From positions 38,200,686 through 38,264,685 of the forward strand of contig NC_087067.1 in NCBI RefSeq assembly GCF_963678635.1: a stretch of DNA of 64,000 nucleotides, read 5' to 3'. Positions within the stretch are counted from its first letter, which is position 1, and each line of letters opens with the position of its first letter. Under the pieces are notes generated by a model. The model saw only the letters and a list, made by a program, of their open reading frames with translations. It made no database searches and was not told the origin of the DNA. The DNA is from Symsagittifera roscoffensis (taxonomy: Eukaryota; Xenacoelomorpha; Acoela; Convolutidae). The position numbers were made by a program, and so were the translations under genes. Shown here piece by piece: positions 33,889 to 44,644 of this stretch.

Positions 33889-34997
33889 GTCACATAGCGC
33901 TTCACGCCTATGATAGTTACTCATTATTAATTACCATAATTGGTGCGAATTAGACTTAAATATCAATGCCATTATATGTCAATGACAAAGTGTTAAACTC
34001 ATATTTACTTAATGCAAACAATCAATGAGAAAGTAATTGAATCATTAATTGAGAGAGAGCCATTACAGTAAAACAGCTCAAAAATAGTAATTAAAAGATT
34101 AATCCTCACTCTTATAAATCAAACAGCTTAGACTCAGCTGAGAAGGAGGTAGACATCACGAAGCACATCCCTGAGTCGAAGATATAGAGCCTAGACCGCG
34201 CATCCCTTTATTACTCTCAAACACAATTCCTCATTTCTAATCATTAATTATCATAGCAAGACACGCTATATAACATGGCGACTATGAGTGGGATGATGTT
34301 ACCAACCTTTCAAGACAAGCTGAAGCTGATTGCAAATTAAGAGTGAAAACAAGACGACATCCAACACAAGACGACTCCAAAAGCCACAAAGCTGAAAAGA
34401 AGATCACGGCAGTAACTTGCTCAAACAGAAAAAAAGAGGGGCAAAAACAAAAACTGACTTCAGCCAGTGAGAGACGACAGCAAGGGGCAAAAGGAAACTT
34501 CAACTGTTTTGTGTTGATGACAACTACTACACTTCTCCAGGAAAGTGATACAGTGTACAAAAACAGTTAGTTGAAACTTAAAACTCTCGGTGCTTAAAGT
34601 AAAATTGATGAGTTCTCATTTGAAACTAGTCATTTGAAATCATCCATGAGAACCGCCTGAAAACCTATCCAGTGCTTAAATCCTAACCAAATTTCAAAAA
34701 AAAATAGTGGAATAATATTAAAGCCGCAAGACAAGTTAACTTAAAAAGGAGATAGTTTAAAATATAGAAACAAGAGTTAATTAACTCCTACTCGTAACTA
34801 ATCATAGTACGAGCTACTCTATATATTTTCTCAAAGACGATAATTGCGTCATTAAATTTTAAGTACCCACTAGGCATTAATTGTTTCCACTATATAATAG
34901 CAACTGATTCATCTGAAATCAATTTTGAATCAGACTTGACAATCATATAACTGTGATAAGATGGCGCACGCTCAAATCTCAGTCGAACCATTTGGCG
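33889..34997 (+). repeat. 3' LTR (direct repeat, 1109 bp)
   Basis: It matches 19309-20417 except for one base noted by eye (a at 33913). It includes the same ATG and first Gag codons at 34961-34997 and then passes directly into satellite sequence (cttaatgagtcgtaag). The ATG here leads only into array DNA. A transcript starting at the copy of the TATA box (34891-34897) would run rightward into the tandem array. Confidence 0.9.
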
Positions 34998-37900
34998 CTT
35001 AATGAGTCGTAAGTTCCAATAAGGATGGGGTCCTTACCCTAGTTTTACTTTTGAACTAACAGGTAATTTGACGGTAGTCCGCGTCTAAGTTGTTCATTGA
35101 TTTGTCCACCTGTTGTTTCTTAGAGTGTTGAGTCTTCAGATGGTCAATATCCGTGTTACTGCGTTATTGTTTTCCGGAAATTTTTAAACTGAAAAACTTT
35201 GTAAAATAACAAGAAACAAAAAAATGAAATATTTAAAACTTTTAAGGAAAATGTTAATTATTTGTGATAAATGAACGCACAATGAAATGCTCTTTTCCAA
35301 GCTCAAGGAGCAATTCACAACAAAAAATCAGTGAATGAATTTGATTGTAAAGCTCTGTTTCTTATTAATTGGGCTATGTTTTAAATATTGTTTTCGCATT
35401 TGAGCGAGCTGTGGGTACATCTTCCTCATTTCACGCCCATGTGACGCCAAACTAATTTGCTGCGCCCTTTAGTTTCGAAAAAGCATAAACTTTGTTGCGA
35501 TTGATGCAAGCTGACTATTAGTGTTGGTCCAAAAACAACCTTAATATTTTTGAACTCGAGTGATTTTTTTAACACCATTATCAAGTTCAAATGAAAACTC
35601 TTTAGTTTTTTTTGACAGATTCACGACAATATTTTAGGTTATTTCTTTCGCTTAGCCTTTGGTGGACCAGTTAGAAATTCTGTTCCTATTCAACCATCAA
35701 TTTAGTAGCAGCTCGTTCGAATAACAATGGCCACTCAGCTCAGGAACTTTCATTAAAATATTTTATCAAATATTCAAGGCTTATGTTTTTATACCCGAGA
35801 AATCATCCCTAATATCAAATAGTTCAATTGATTGTGGCGTCTGCCTCTCGTTCCGAGTCATCAAACCCTACCGTGTCAATCAGAGATTTAAAAGTCTACC
35901 TGTTGCCGTTGAAGAAAACATTCCCAAAAGTGGTAGTCCCTGTGCACCCTTGCGTCTGTGCCGAAACAGGGAAGATTTTGGCGTTGCGGGCTTTGTATGA
36001 TACCAGGTTGTGCAACTGAACTCATTGGCATCAGGCACCGAAGTTTTTTCCCGAAATTTACTGACAGTTGCAAGTCCGTTCGTTTTTGTCCCTTTAACAA
36101 TTAATCCTATTGCAATAAGTCTCAGGTTAGATAGTCAAACTTCATGATAAAAACCAGAGTTGAAACAATAGTTAAACAAAATTATAAATGTAAATAACGG
36201 ATAGTTAAATATGAACATTGCAAAAATTGAATGAGCAATAAGTTCCAGTAGGGATGGGACCATTACCTAGTTTTTCTTTTAAACTAACTTGTTATGTGAC
36301 GGTAGTCCGCTTCTAAGTTGTTAAATGATTTGTCCACCTATTGTTTCCCAGAGTTTTGAGTCTTCAGATCGTCAATATCCATGTTGCTTTTTTATTTTTT
36401 CCGGAAATCTTAAACTGAAGATTTTATAAAAATACAAGAAAAAAAGAAGTATGTAATTTTTAAGGAAAATGTTAGGTAATTGTGATAATTGAAAGCACAA
36501 TGAAATGCTCTTTTCCAAGCTCAAGGTGCAATTCACAACAAAAAATCAGTGATTGAATTTGATTGTAAAGCTCTGTTTCTTATTAATTGGGCTATATTTT
36601 AAATATTGTTTTCGCATTTGAGCGAGCTGTGGGTACATCTTCCTCATTTCACGCCCATGTGACGCAAAAACTAATTTGCTGCACCCTTTAGTTTCGAGAA
36701 AGCATAAACTTTGTTGCGATTGATGCAAGCTGACTACTAGTTGCTCCAAAAACAACCTCAATATTTTTGAACTCGGGTGATTTTTTTAACACCATTATGC
36801 ACGATTATTGAAATGAAAATTTTTTTTTTGACAGATTCACGACAATCTTTTAGGTTATTTCTTTCGATTAGCCTTTGGTGGATCAGTTAGAAATTCTGTT
36901 CCTCTTCAACCATCAATTTAGCAGCAGCTCGTTTGAATATCAATGGCCACTCAGCTCAAGAACTTTCATTAAGTTATTTTCTTAAATATTCAAGGCTTAC
37001 TTCTTTAACCCGAGAAATCATCCCTAATATCAAATAGTTCAATTGATAGTGGCGTCTGCGTCTCGTTCCGGGTCATCGAACCCTACCGTGTCAATCAGAG
37101 ATATAGAAGTCTCATGTAACCGTTGAAGAATCATTCCCAAAAGTGGTAGTCCCCGTGCACCCTTGCGTCTCTGCCGAAACAGGGAAGATTTTGGCGTTGC
37201 GGGCTTTGTATGATACCAGGTTGTGCAACTGAACTCATTGGCATCAGGCACCGAAGTTTTTTTTTCGAAATTTACTGACAGGGCAAGTCCGTTCGTTTTT
37301 GTCCCTTTAACAATTAATCCTATTGCTATAAGTCTCAGGTTAGATAGTCAAACTTCATGATAAAAACCGGAGTTGAAACAATAGTTAGACAAAATTATAA
37401 ATTTAATTAACAGATAGTTAAATATGAATATTGCAAAAATTTAATGAGTCGTAAGTTCCAATAAGGATGGGGTCCTTACCCTAGTTTTACTTTTGAACTA
37501 ACAGGTAATTTGACGGTAGTCCGCGTCTAAGTTGTTCATTGATTTGTCCACCTATTGTTTCTTAGAGTGTTGAGTCTTCAGATGGTCAATATCCGTGTTA
37601 CTGCTTTATTGTTTTCCGGAAATTTTTAAACTGAAGAACTTTGTAAAATAACAAGAAACAAAAAAATAAATATATAAAACTTTTAAGGAAAATGTTAGTT
37701 ATTTGTGATTAATGAACGCACAATGAAATTCTCTTTTCCAAGCTCAAGGTGCAATTCACAACAAAAAATCAGTGAATGAATTTGATTGTAAAGCTCTGTT
37801 TCTTATTAATTGGGCTATATTTTAAATATTGTTTTCGCATTTGAGCAAGCTGTGGGTACATCTTCCTCATTTCACGCCCATGTGACGCAAAACTAATTTG

Positions 37901-40900
37901 CTGCACCCTTTAGTTTCGAAAAAGCATCAACTTTATTGCGATTGATGCAAGCTGACTACTAGTTGCTCCAAAAACAACCTCAATATTTTTGAACTCGGGT
38001 GATTTTTTTAACACCATTATGCACGATTATTGAAATGAAAATTTTTTTTTTTGACAGATTCACGACAATCTTTTAGGTTATTTCTTTCGATTAGCCTTTG
38101 GTGGATCAGTTAGAAATTCTGTTCCTCTTCAACCATCAATTTAGCAGCAGCTCGTTTGAATATCAATGGCCACTCAGCTCAAGAACTTTCATTAAGTTAT
38201 TTTCTTAAATATTCAAGGCTTACGTCTTTAACCCGAGAAATCATCCCTAATATCAAATAGTTCAATTGATAGTGGCGTCTGCGTCTCGTTCCGGGTCATC
38301 GAACCCTACCGTGTCAATCAGAGATATAGAAGTCTCATGTAACCGTTGAAGAATCATTCCCAAAAGTGGTAGTCCCCGTGCACCCTTGCGTCTCTGCCGA
38401 AACAGGGAAGATTTTGGCGTTGCGGGCTTTGTATGATACCAGGTTGTGCAACTGAACTCATTGGCATCAGGCACCGAAGTTTTTTTTTCGAAATTTACTG
38501 ACAGGGCAAGTCCGTTCGTTTTTGTCCCTTTAACAATTAATCCTATTGCTATAAGTCTCAGGTTAGATAGTCAAACTTCATGATAAAAACCGGAGTTGAA
38601 ACAATAGTTAGACAAAATTATAAATTTAATTAACAGATAGTTAAATATGAATATTGCAAAAATTTAATGAGTCGTAAGTTCCAATAAGGATGGGGTCCTT
38701 ACCCTAGTTTTACTTTTGAACTAACAGGTAATTTGACGGTAGTCCGCGTCTAAGTTGTTCATTGATTTGTCCACCTATTGTTTCTTAGAGTGTTGAGTCT
38801 TCAGATGGTCAATATCCGTGTTACTGCTTTATTGTTTTCCGGAAATTTTTAAACTGAAGAACTTTGTAAAATAACAAGAAACAAAAAAATGAAATATTTA
38901 AAACTTTTAAGGAAAATGTTAATTATTTGTGATAAATGAACGCACAATGAAATGCTCTTTTCCGAGCTCAAGGAGCAATTCACAACAAAAAAATCAGTGA
39001 ATGAATTTGATTGTAAAGCTCTGTTTCTTATTAATTGGGCTATGTTTTAAATATTGTTTTCGCATTTGAGCGAGCTGTGGGTACATCTTCCTCATTTCAC
39101 GCCCATGTGACGCCAAACTAAGTTGCTGCGCCCTTTAGTTTCGAAAAAGCATAAACTTTGTTGCGATTGATGCAAGCTGACTATTAGTGTTGCTCCAAAA
39201 ACAACCTTAATATTTTTGAACTCGAGTGATTTTTTTAACACCATTATCAAGTTCAAATGAAAACTCTTTAGTTTTTTTGACAGATTCACGACAATATTTT
39301 AGGTTATTTCTTTCGCTGAGCCTTTGGTGGACCAGTTAGAAATTCTGTTCCTATTCAACCATCAATTTAGCAGCAGCTCGTTCGAATAACAATGGCCACT
39401 CAGCTCAGGAACTTTCATTAAAATATTTTATAAAATATTCAAGGCTTACGTTTTTATACCCGAGAAATCATCCCTAATATCAAATAGTTCAATTGATTGT
39501 GGCGTCTGCCTCTCGTTCCGGGTCATCAAACCCTACCGTGTCAATCAGAGATTTAGAAGTCTACCTGTTGCCGTTGAAGAAAACATTCCCAAAAATGGTA
39601 GTCCCCGTGCATCCTTGCGTCTCTGCCGAAACAGGGAATATTTTGGCATTACGGGTTTTGTATGATACCAGGTTGTGCAACTGAACTCATTGGCATCAGG
39701 CACCGAAGTTTTTTTACGAAATTTATTGACAGTTGCAAGTCCTTTCGTTTTTGTCCCTTTAACAATTAATCCTTTTGCTATAAGTCTCAGATTAGATAGT
39801 CAAACTTCATGATAAAAACCAGAGTTGAAACAATAGTTAGACAACATTATAAATTTAAATAACGGATAGTTAAATATGAATATTGCAAAAATTGAATGAG
39901 CATTAAGTTCCAGTAGGGATGGACCATTACCTAGTTTTTCTTTTAAGCTAACTTGTTATGTGACGGTAGTCCGCTTCTAAGTTGTTAAATGATTTGTCCA
40001 GCTATTGTTTCTCAGAGTTTTGAGTCTTCAGATCGTCAATATCCATGTTGCTGCTTTATTTTCGGAAATTTTAAAACTGAAGATTTTATAAAAAATAACA
40101 AGAAACAAAAAAAGAAATATATAAAACTTTTAAGGAAAATGTTAGTTATTTGTGATAAATGAACGCACAATGAAATGCTCTTTTACAAGCTCAAGGTGCA
40201 ATTCACAACAAAAAATCAGCGAATGAATTTGATTGTAAAGCTCTGTTTCTTATTAATTGGGCTATATTTTAAATATTGTTTTCGCATTTGAGCGAGCTGT
40301 GGGTACATCTTCCTCATTTCACGCCCATGTGACGCAAAACTAATTTGCTGCACCCTTTAGTTTCGAAAAAGCATAAAATTTGTTGCGATTGATGCAAGCT
40401 GACTATTAGTTTCTCCAAAAACAACCTTAATATTTTTGAACTCGGGTGATTTTTTTAACACCAATATTCACGATTATTGAAATGAAAACTCATTAGTTTT
40501 TTTTTTTGCCAGATTCACGACAATCTTTAAGGTTGTTTCTTTCGCTTAGCCTTTGGTGGATCAGTTAGAAATTCTGTTCCTCTTCAACCATCAATTTAGC
40601 AGCAGCTCGTTTGAATATCAATGGCCACTCAGCTCATGAACTTTCATTAAGTTATTTTATTTAATATTCAAGGCTTACGTCTTTAACCCGAGAAATCATC
40701 TCTAATATCAAATAGTTCAATTGATTGTGGCGTCTGCGTCTCGTTCCGGGTCATCGAACCCTACCGTGTCAATCAGAGATTCAGAAGTCTCCCTGTAACC
40801 GTTGAAGAAAACATTCCCAAAAGTGGTAGTCCCCGTGCACCCTTGCGTCTCTGCCGAAACAGGGAAGATTTTGGCGTTGCGGGCTTTGTATGATACCAAG

Positions 40901-42285
40901 TTGTGCAACTGAACTCATTGGCATCAGGCACCGAAGTTTTTTCCGAAATTTACTGACAGTTGCAAGTCCGTTCGTTTTTGTCCCTTTAACAATTAATCCT
41001 ACTGCTATAAGTCTCATGTTAGATAGTCAAACTTCATGATAAAAACCAGAGTTGAAACAATAGTTAAACAAAATTATAAATTTAAATAACGGATAGTTAA
41101 ATATGAACATTGCAAAAATTGAATGAGCATTAAGTTCCAGTAGGGATGGGACCATTACCTAGTTTTTCTTTTAAACTAACTTGTTATGTGACGGTAGTCC
41201 GCTTCTAAGTTGTTAAATGATTTCTCCACCTATTGTTTCCCAGAGTTTTGAGTCTTCAGATCGTCAATATCCATGTTGCTGCTTTATTTTTTCCGGAAAT
41301 CTTAAACTGAAGATTTTATAAAAAATAACAAGAAAAAAAGAAGTATGTAATTTTTAAGGAAAATGTTAGGTTATTGTGATAATTGAAAGCACAATGAAAT
41401 GCTCTTTTCCAAGCTCAAGGCGCAATTCACAACAAAAAATCAGTGAATGAATTTGATTGTAAAGCTCTGTTTCTTATTAATTGGGCTATGTTTTAAATAT
41501 TGTTTTCGCATTTGAGCGAGCTGTGGGTACATCTTCCTCATTTCACGCCCATGTGACGCAAAACTAATTTGTGCACCCTTTAGTTTCGAGAAAGCATAAA
41601 CTTTGTTGCGATTGATGCAAGCTGACTATTAGTTGCTCTAAAAACAACCTCAGTATTTTTGAACTCGGGTGATTTTTTTAACACCATTATTCACGATTAT
41701 TGAAATGAAAACTCTTAAGTTTTCTTTTGACAGATTCACGACAATCTTTTAGGTTATTTCTTTCGATTAGCCTTTGGTGGATCAGTTAGAAATTCTGTTC
41801 CTCTTCAACCATCAATTTAGCAGCAGCCAGCTCGTTTGAATATCAATGGCCACTCAGCTCAGGAACTTTCATTAAGTTATTTTTTTTTAATATTCAAGGC
41901 TTACGTCTTTAACCCGAGAAATCATCCCTAATATCAAATAGTTCAATTGATTGTGGCGTCTGCGTCTCATTCCGGGTCATCGAACCCTACCGTGTCAATC
42001 AGAGATTCAGAAGTCTCACTGTAACCGTTGAAGAAAACATTCCCAAAAGTGGCAGTCCCCGTGCACCCTTGCGTCTCTGCCGAAACAGGGAAGATTTTGG
42101 CGTTGCCGTCTTTGTATGATACCAGGTTGTGCAACTGAACTCATTGGCATCAGGCACCGAAGTTTTTTTCCGAAATTTACTGACAGTTGCAAGTCCGTTC
42201 GTTTTTGTCCCTTTAACAATTAATCCTATTGCTATAAGTCTCAAGTTAGATAGTCAAACTTCATGATAAAAACCAGAGTTGAAAC
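34998..42285. repeat. Tandem array, middle block (about 1220-bp units)
   Basis: The array continues right of the retroelement. The core marker lies near 35851, 37063, 38293, 39514, 40745 and 41970, so all steps are about 1212-1231 bp and no short units occur here. The units starting near 37039 and 38262 are almost identical over the full 1223 bp. Unit sequence is closer to that at 16-19 kb than to the 4-13 kb block, as expected if the retroelement split one locally homogenised block. Confidence 0.9.
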
Positions 42286-42518
42286 GGTGCATATACAAAA
42301 CAGTCCCATACAAAACAGTCCGATACAAAAGAGTCCGAAACATCAAAAAAAAAGGTTCTAAAAAACAGTCCCATACAAAACAGTCCAAAACCAGTTGAAT
42401 TTCATGACCTTGATCTTTTGGCGCCGACAGAATTGATCTACGCTTTGAAAACTCAAACAGGAGCAATTAAAGATCAAAGAGCCAAATTTGGAACAATAAT
42501 TTGGATGAAAATCAAAGG

Positions 42519-42590
42519 ACTCAAGGTATAATGGTTAAAGCGTTAGTCTCAAACTCTAGAGATCAAAGGATCGAATCTCCGGCGGCACAA
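42519..42590 (+). other. tRNA-like (pol III box A/B) sequence inside the MULE
   Basis: TGGTTAAAGCG at 42532-42542 fits the box A pattern, and GGATCGAATCT at about 42569 is close to box B (GGTTCGANTCC), at normal tRNA spacing. An anticodon-arm-like hairpin (GTCTC with GAGAT) lies between them, but the loop is eight bases and the acceptor stem does not pair well. It is most likely a tRNA pseudogene or the head of a SINE rather than a working tRNA. Confidence 0.35.
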
Positions 42591-42944
42591 AAAATTTTCC
42601 AATTTTCCGAAAAAAGTTGAAATTCGGGTAAATATGATAACGGGTATATCTAGGGTACAACAAAGGGTTCAACCTTAGAAGGTTGGGCGGAGGGAAAAGA
42701 AAAATCAACATCTTGTATGTATTCATTATTTTGCCGGTTTCAAATCGACTCTAGCTCAATTTTGAAAAATCAAGGAAATTAATTAACTTGGAAAAATTTT
42801 ATTGAATAAATGTGAAAATTAAAAAGGAAAGAAAAATCTGATTATAGTTTAATATTATAACTACATCCTTTCAAAAACCCAATGATATCGTTGGGTTGAT
42901 ATGACTTAATCATAGTGATCAAGTTTTTGTCGAGTTTTTGGTAT

Positions 42945-44247
42945 TTAGTTTTTTTTGGGTCTGGCTACTTTTTGTCCTGCGCAAATTTTTTCCAACAGTA
43001 TTTCCGCGTTTTTTTGCTCGTCCTGGAACTTCTCGATCAGTTTTGGGAATGATGGATGCTTACTATTGACCAGTTTCTCGAAGTTGCTGTTCCAACCTTC
43101 TACAGCGCTGTTGGTGCGGGTAAGGTCGTTTTTTACTCTTTGATGGCAACTCCATTGCTCCATATCAAATCTGGGCTTCTGTCGTCCTTGAGAAGTCAGT
43201 CTACCAATATGTGTCCTCGAAATAATTGAAAATCGGTTGACTTTCTTCAGATGCCATACCTTGCAGAAGCTCGAAAGCTGTGGGGACGTCCTCTACGGGC
43301 AGAAATGCAGTTGCGAGAAGCATTCGAATAAGTTCGCGAAAATTAAGGTCATTGTTGTAATTGTGAGTATTGCCTGACGACTGAACATGTCGCCAGACAC
43401 TTTGACTCATATGGAAAAAACAAAACTGAATTTGAGCACTCTGATGGGTAGCTATTATTGAGTTTCGCACAGCTACTTCAAAATCAATTGTGACGCGTTT
43501 TGGGGAATCAATTTTAAGAATACTGAGAAGGCGACAATAAGTTGATTCCTTTTTGTCGGGTAGCAGAGCGTAAACAATAGGAATAAGGCATCCTTCAACA
43601 GAAGCGTGTATAGTATAAATCTGATAGAAAACATTGGGAGCAGTCGAAAACGTTCCATCACAGAACCAATCATCCGATAAAGATAGTAAGTCTAATCCAG
43701 GTAACGTGGCGAACACAATTACCCGATTTTCATCTTGGGGACCAGAATCGTGAAAAAGGAACTGCTCTCCATCGTGGGTTTTCTGTAGAGCCAGTGGTAG
43801 TTCAAAGCCAGTCAGCGATGTTGGCTCTGCCATCTTTGGTCTTTTTTCGCGTCGAACTCTATTTACAGCTTGCTGATTAGCAGAATAACTAGGTAAATGA
43901 ACAGCTGTTTCTCGGTTCACATCACGTTGGGCTGCGAAAATAGTCTGTCGCGGTGTTACATCGGATACTGCTGCTCGATCTTTAAGTGTTTTTCTGAACT
44001 TACGTTTTTCGATGTCAGCTGGATCGGGGAAGTGGCAGTGATCTTTAACGATCTCAACGGAGTCGTCCTTTGTACGCACACGGCCATTGCAGCTACTTTG
44101 TCCGCAGCGCCAGGAAAGGGAGTTGTCTGCCAGTGTTCTGTGTTTAATATAAGCATACCCTTCAAAAATCAGTAACTCAGAATTTTTGTTTGTAAGTATG
44201 ATTTCCATCGATAGATAGTTAATTTCGTTTCTATTGAGTGTTGTCAA
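42945..44247 (-). pseudogene. MULE transposase with N-terminal FLYWCH zinc finger, frameshifted
   Basis: The main frame is 44247-43201 (348 codons); a later Met at codon 14 may be the real start. The N-terminus has a FLYWCH finger: a FEGYAYIKHR strand, then WRCGQSSCNG and DHCHF supplying the Cys2His2 ligands. The middle has the MULE DDE domain: DGTFSTAPNVFYQIYTIH carries the first Asp, VTIDFEVAV the second Asp, and CFFHMSQSVWRHV the C-x2-H signature. The frame stops just after a YFEDTYW motif at 43201. The normal C-terminal region (TNSAVEGWNSNF and on) continues in another minus-strand frame to 42945. One small indel near 43200-43206 therefore disables the protein, and the element is probably not autonomous now. 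Confidence 0.85.
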
Positions 44248-44644
44248 GTGTTTGCAAATGAAACAGATTGAACAACCTGTCTCTTTTTGCTTAGATTAAA
44301 AAAAGAGTCCACTTTCTTAAATTGCGTTAACTTTAATGTTTCGAAGATTATTGCTTTTATTGAGCGGCCGCTGCTGTTATCTAGGTTGTTCTAATTTCTC
44401 TACTATACTATTGTTATCCGGATTAGTTGGTATCAAAATGTGTTTAATATGAGATAAATTTACTTATCAGCTTCTAGAACAATTATCACTTCGATCAATG
44501 GGACTGTTTTTCGGACAATTTTTTGGACTATTTTTGGGACTGTTTTGTATGGGACTGTTTTTTTTGTACTTTGCTATGTTTTTTCCGACTGTTTTGTATT
44601 GGACTGTTTTGTATGGGACTGTTTTGTACAGACACGGTTGAAAC

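Larger units (their letters stand above)
19309..34997 (+). mobile_element. 15.7-kb env-bearing Ty3/gypsy-type LTR retroelement with captured genes
   Basis: The element is bounded by direct repeats at 19309-20417 and 33889-34997. In order it holds: one Gag-Pol-macro ORF (20381-27394), a 171-bp tandem array (27405-28430), an antisense block with a spliced JmjC gene (28508-29454) and two unrecognised ORFs (29785-30045, 30369-30743), and then an F-type env region (31034-33467). It is about twice the usual length of errantivirus-like elements because of the cargo. It sits inside the tandem array. The left flank stops in the GTPase-fossil core and the right flank resumes about 290-300 bp further along the unit. 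No target-site duplication is visible. Either the target lost DNA or the ends arose by recombination between array units. Confidence 0.92.
42286..44636 (-). mobile_element. FLYWCH-MULE (Mutator-like) DNA transposon, 2351 bp
   Basis: The element is inserted in an array unit and flanked by the 8-bp direct repeat gttgaaac (42278-42285 and 44637-44644). The unit phrase gagttgaaacaatag is split exactly there. The ends are inverted repeats of about 60 bp, each built from three to four short repeats of the type tacaaaacagtccca. The left end starts ggtgcatatac, and the right end read inward starts cgtgtctgtac. Further copies of the 15-16-base word lie just inside each end. It encodes one broken MULE transposase on the minus strand. 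An 8-bp duplication also fits hAT elements, but the protein is MULE-type. Confidence 0.85.
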
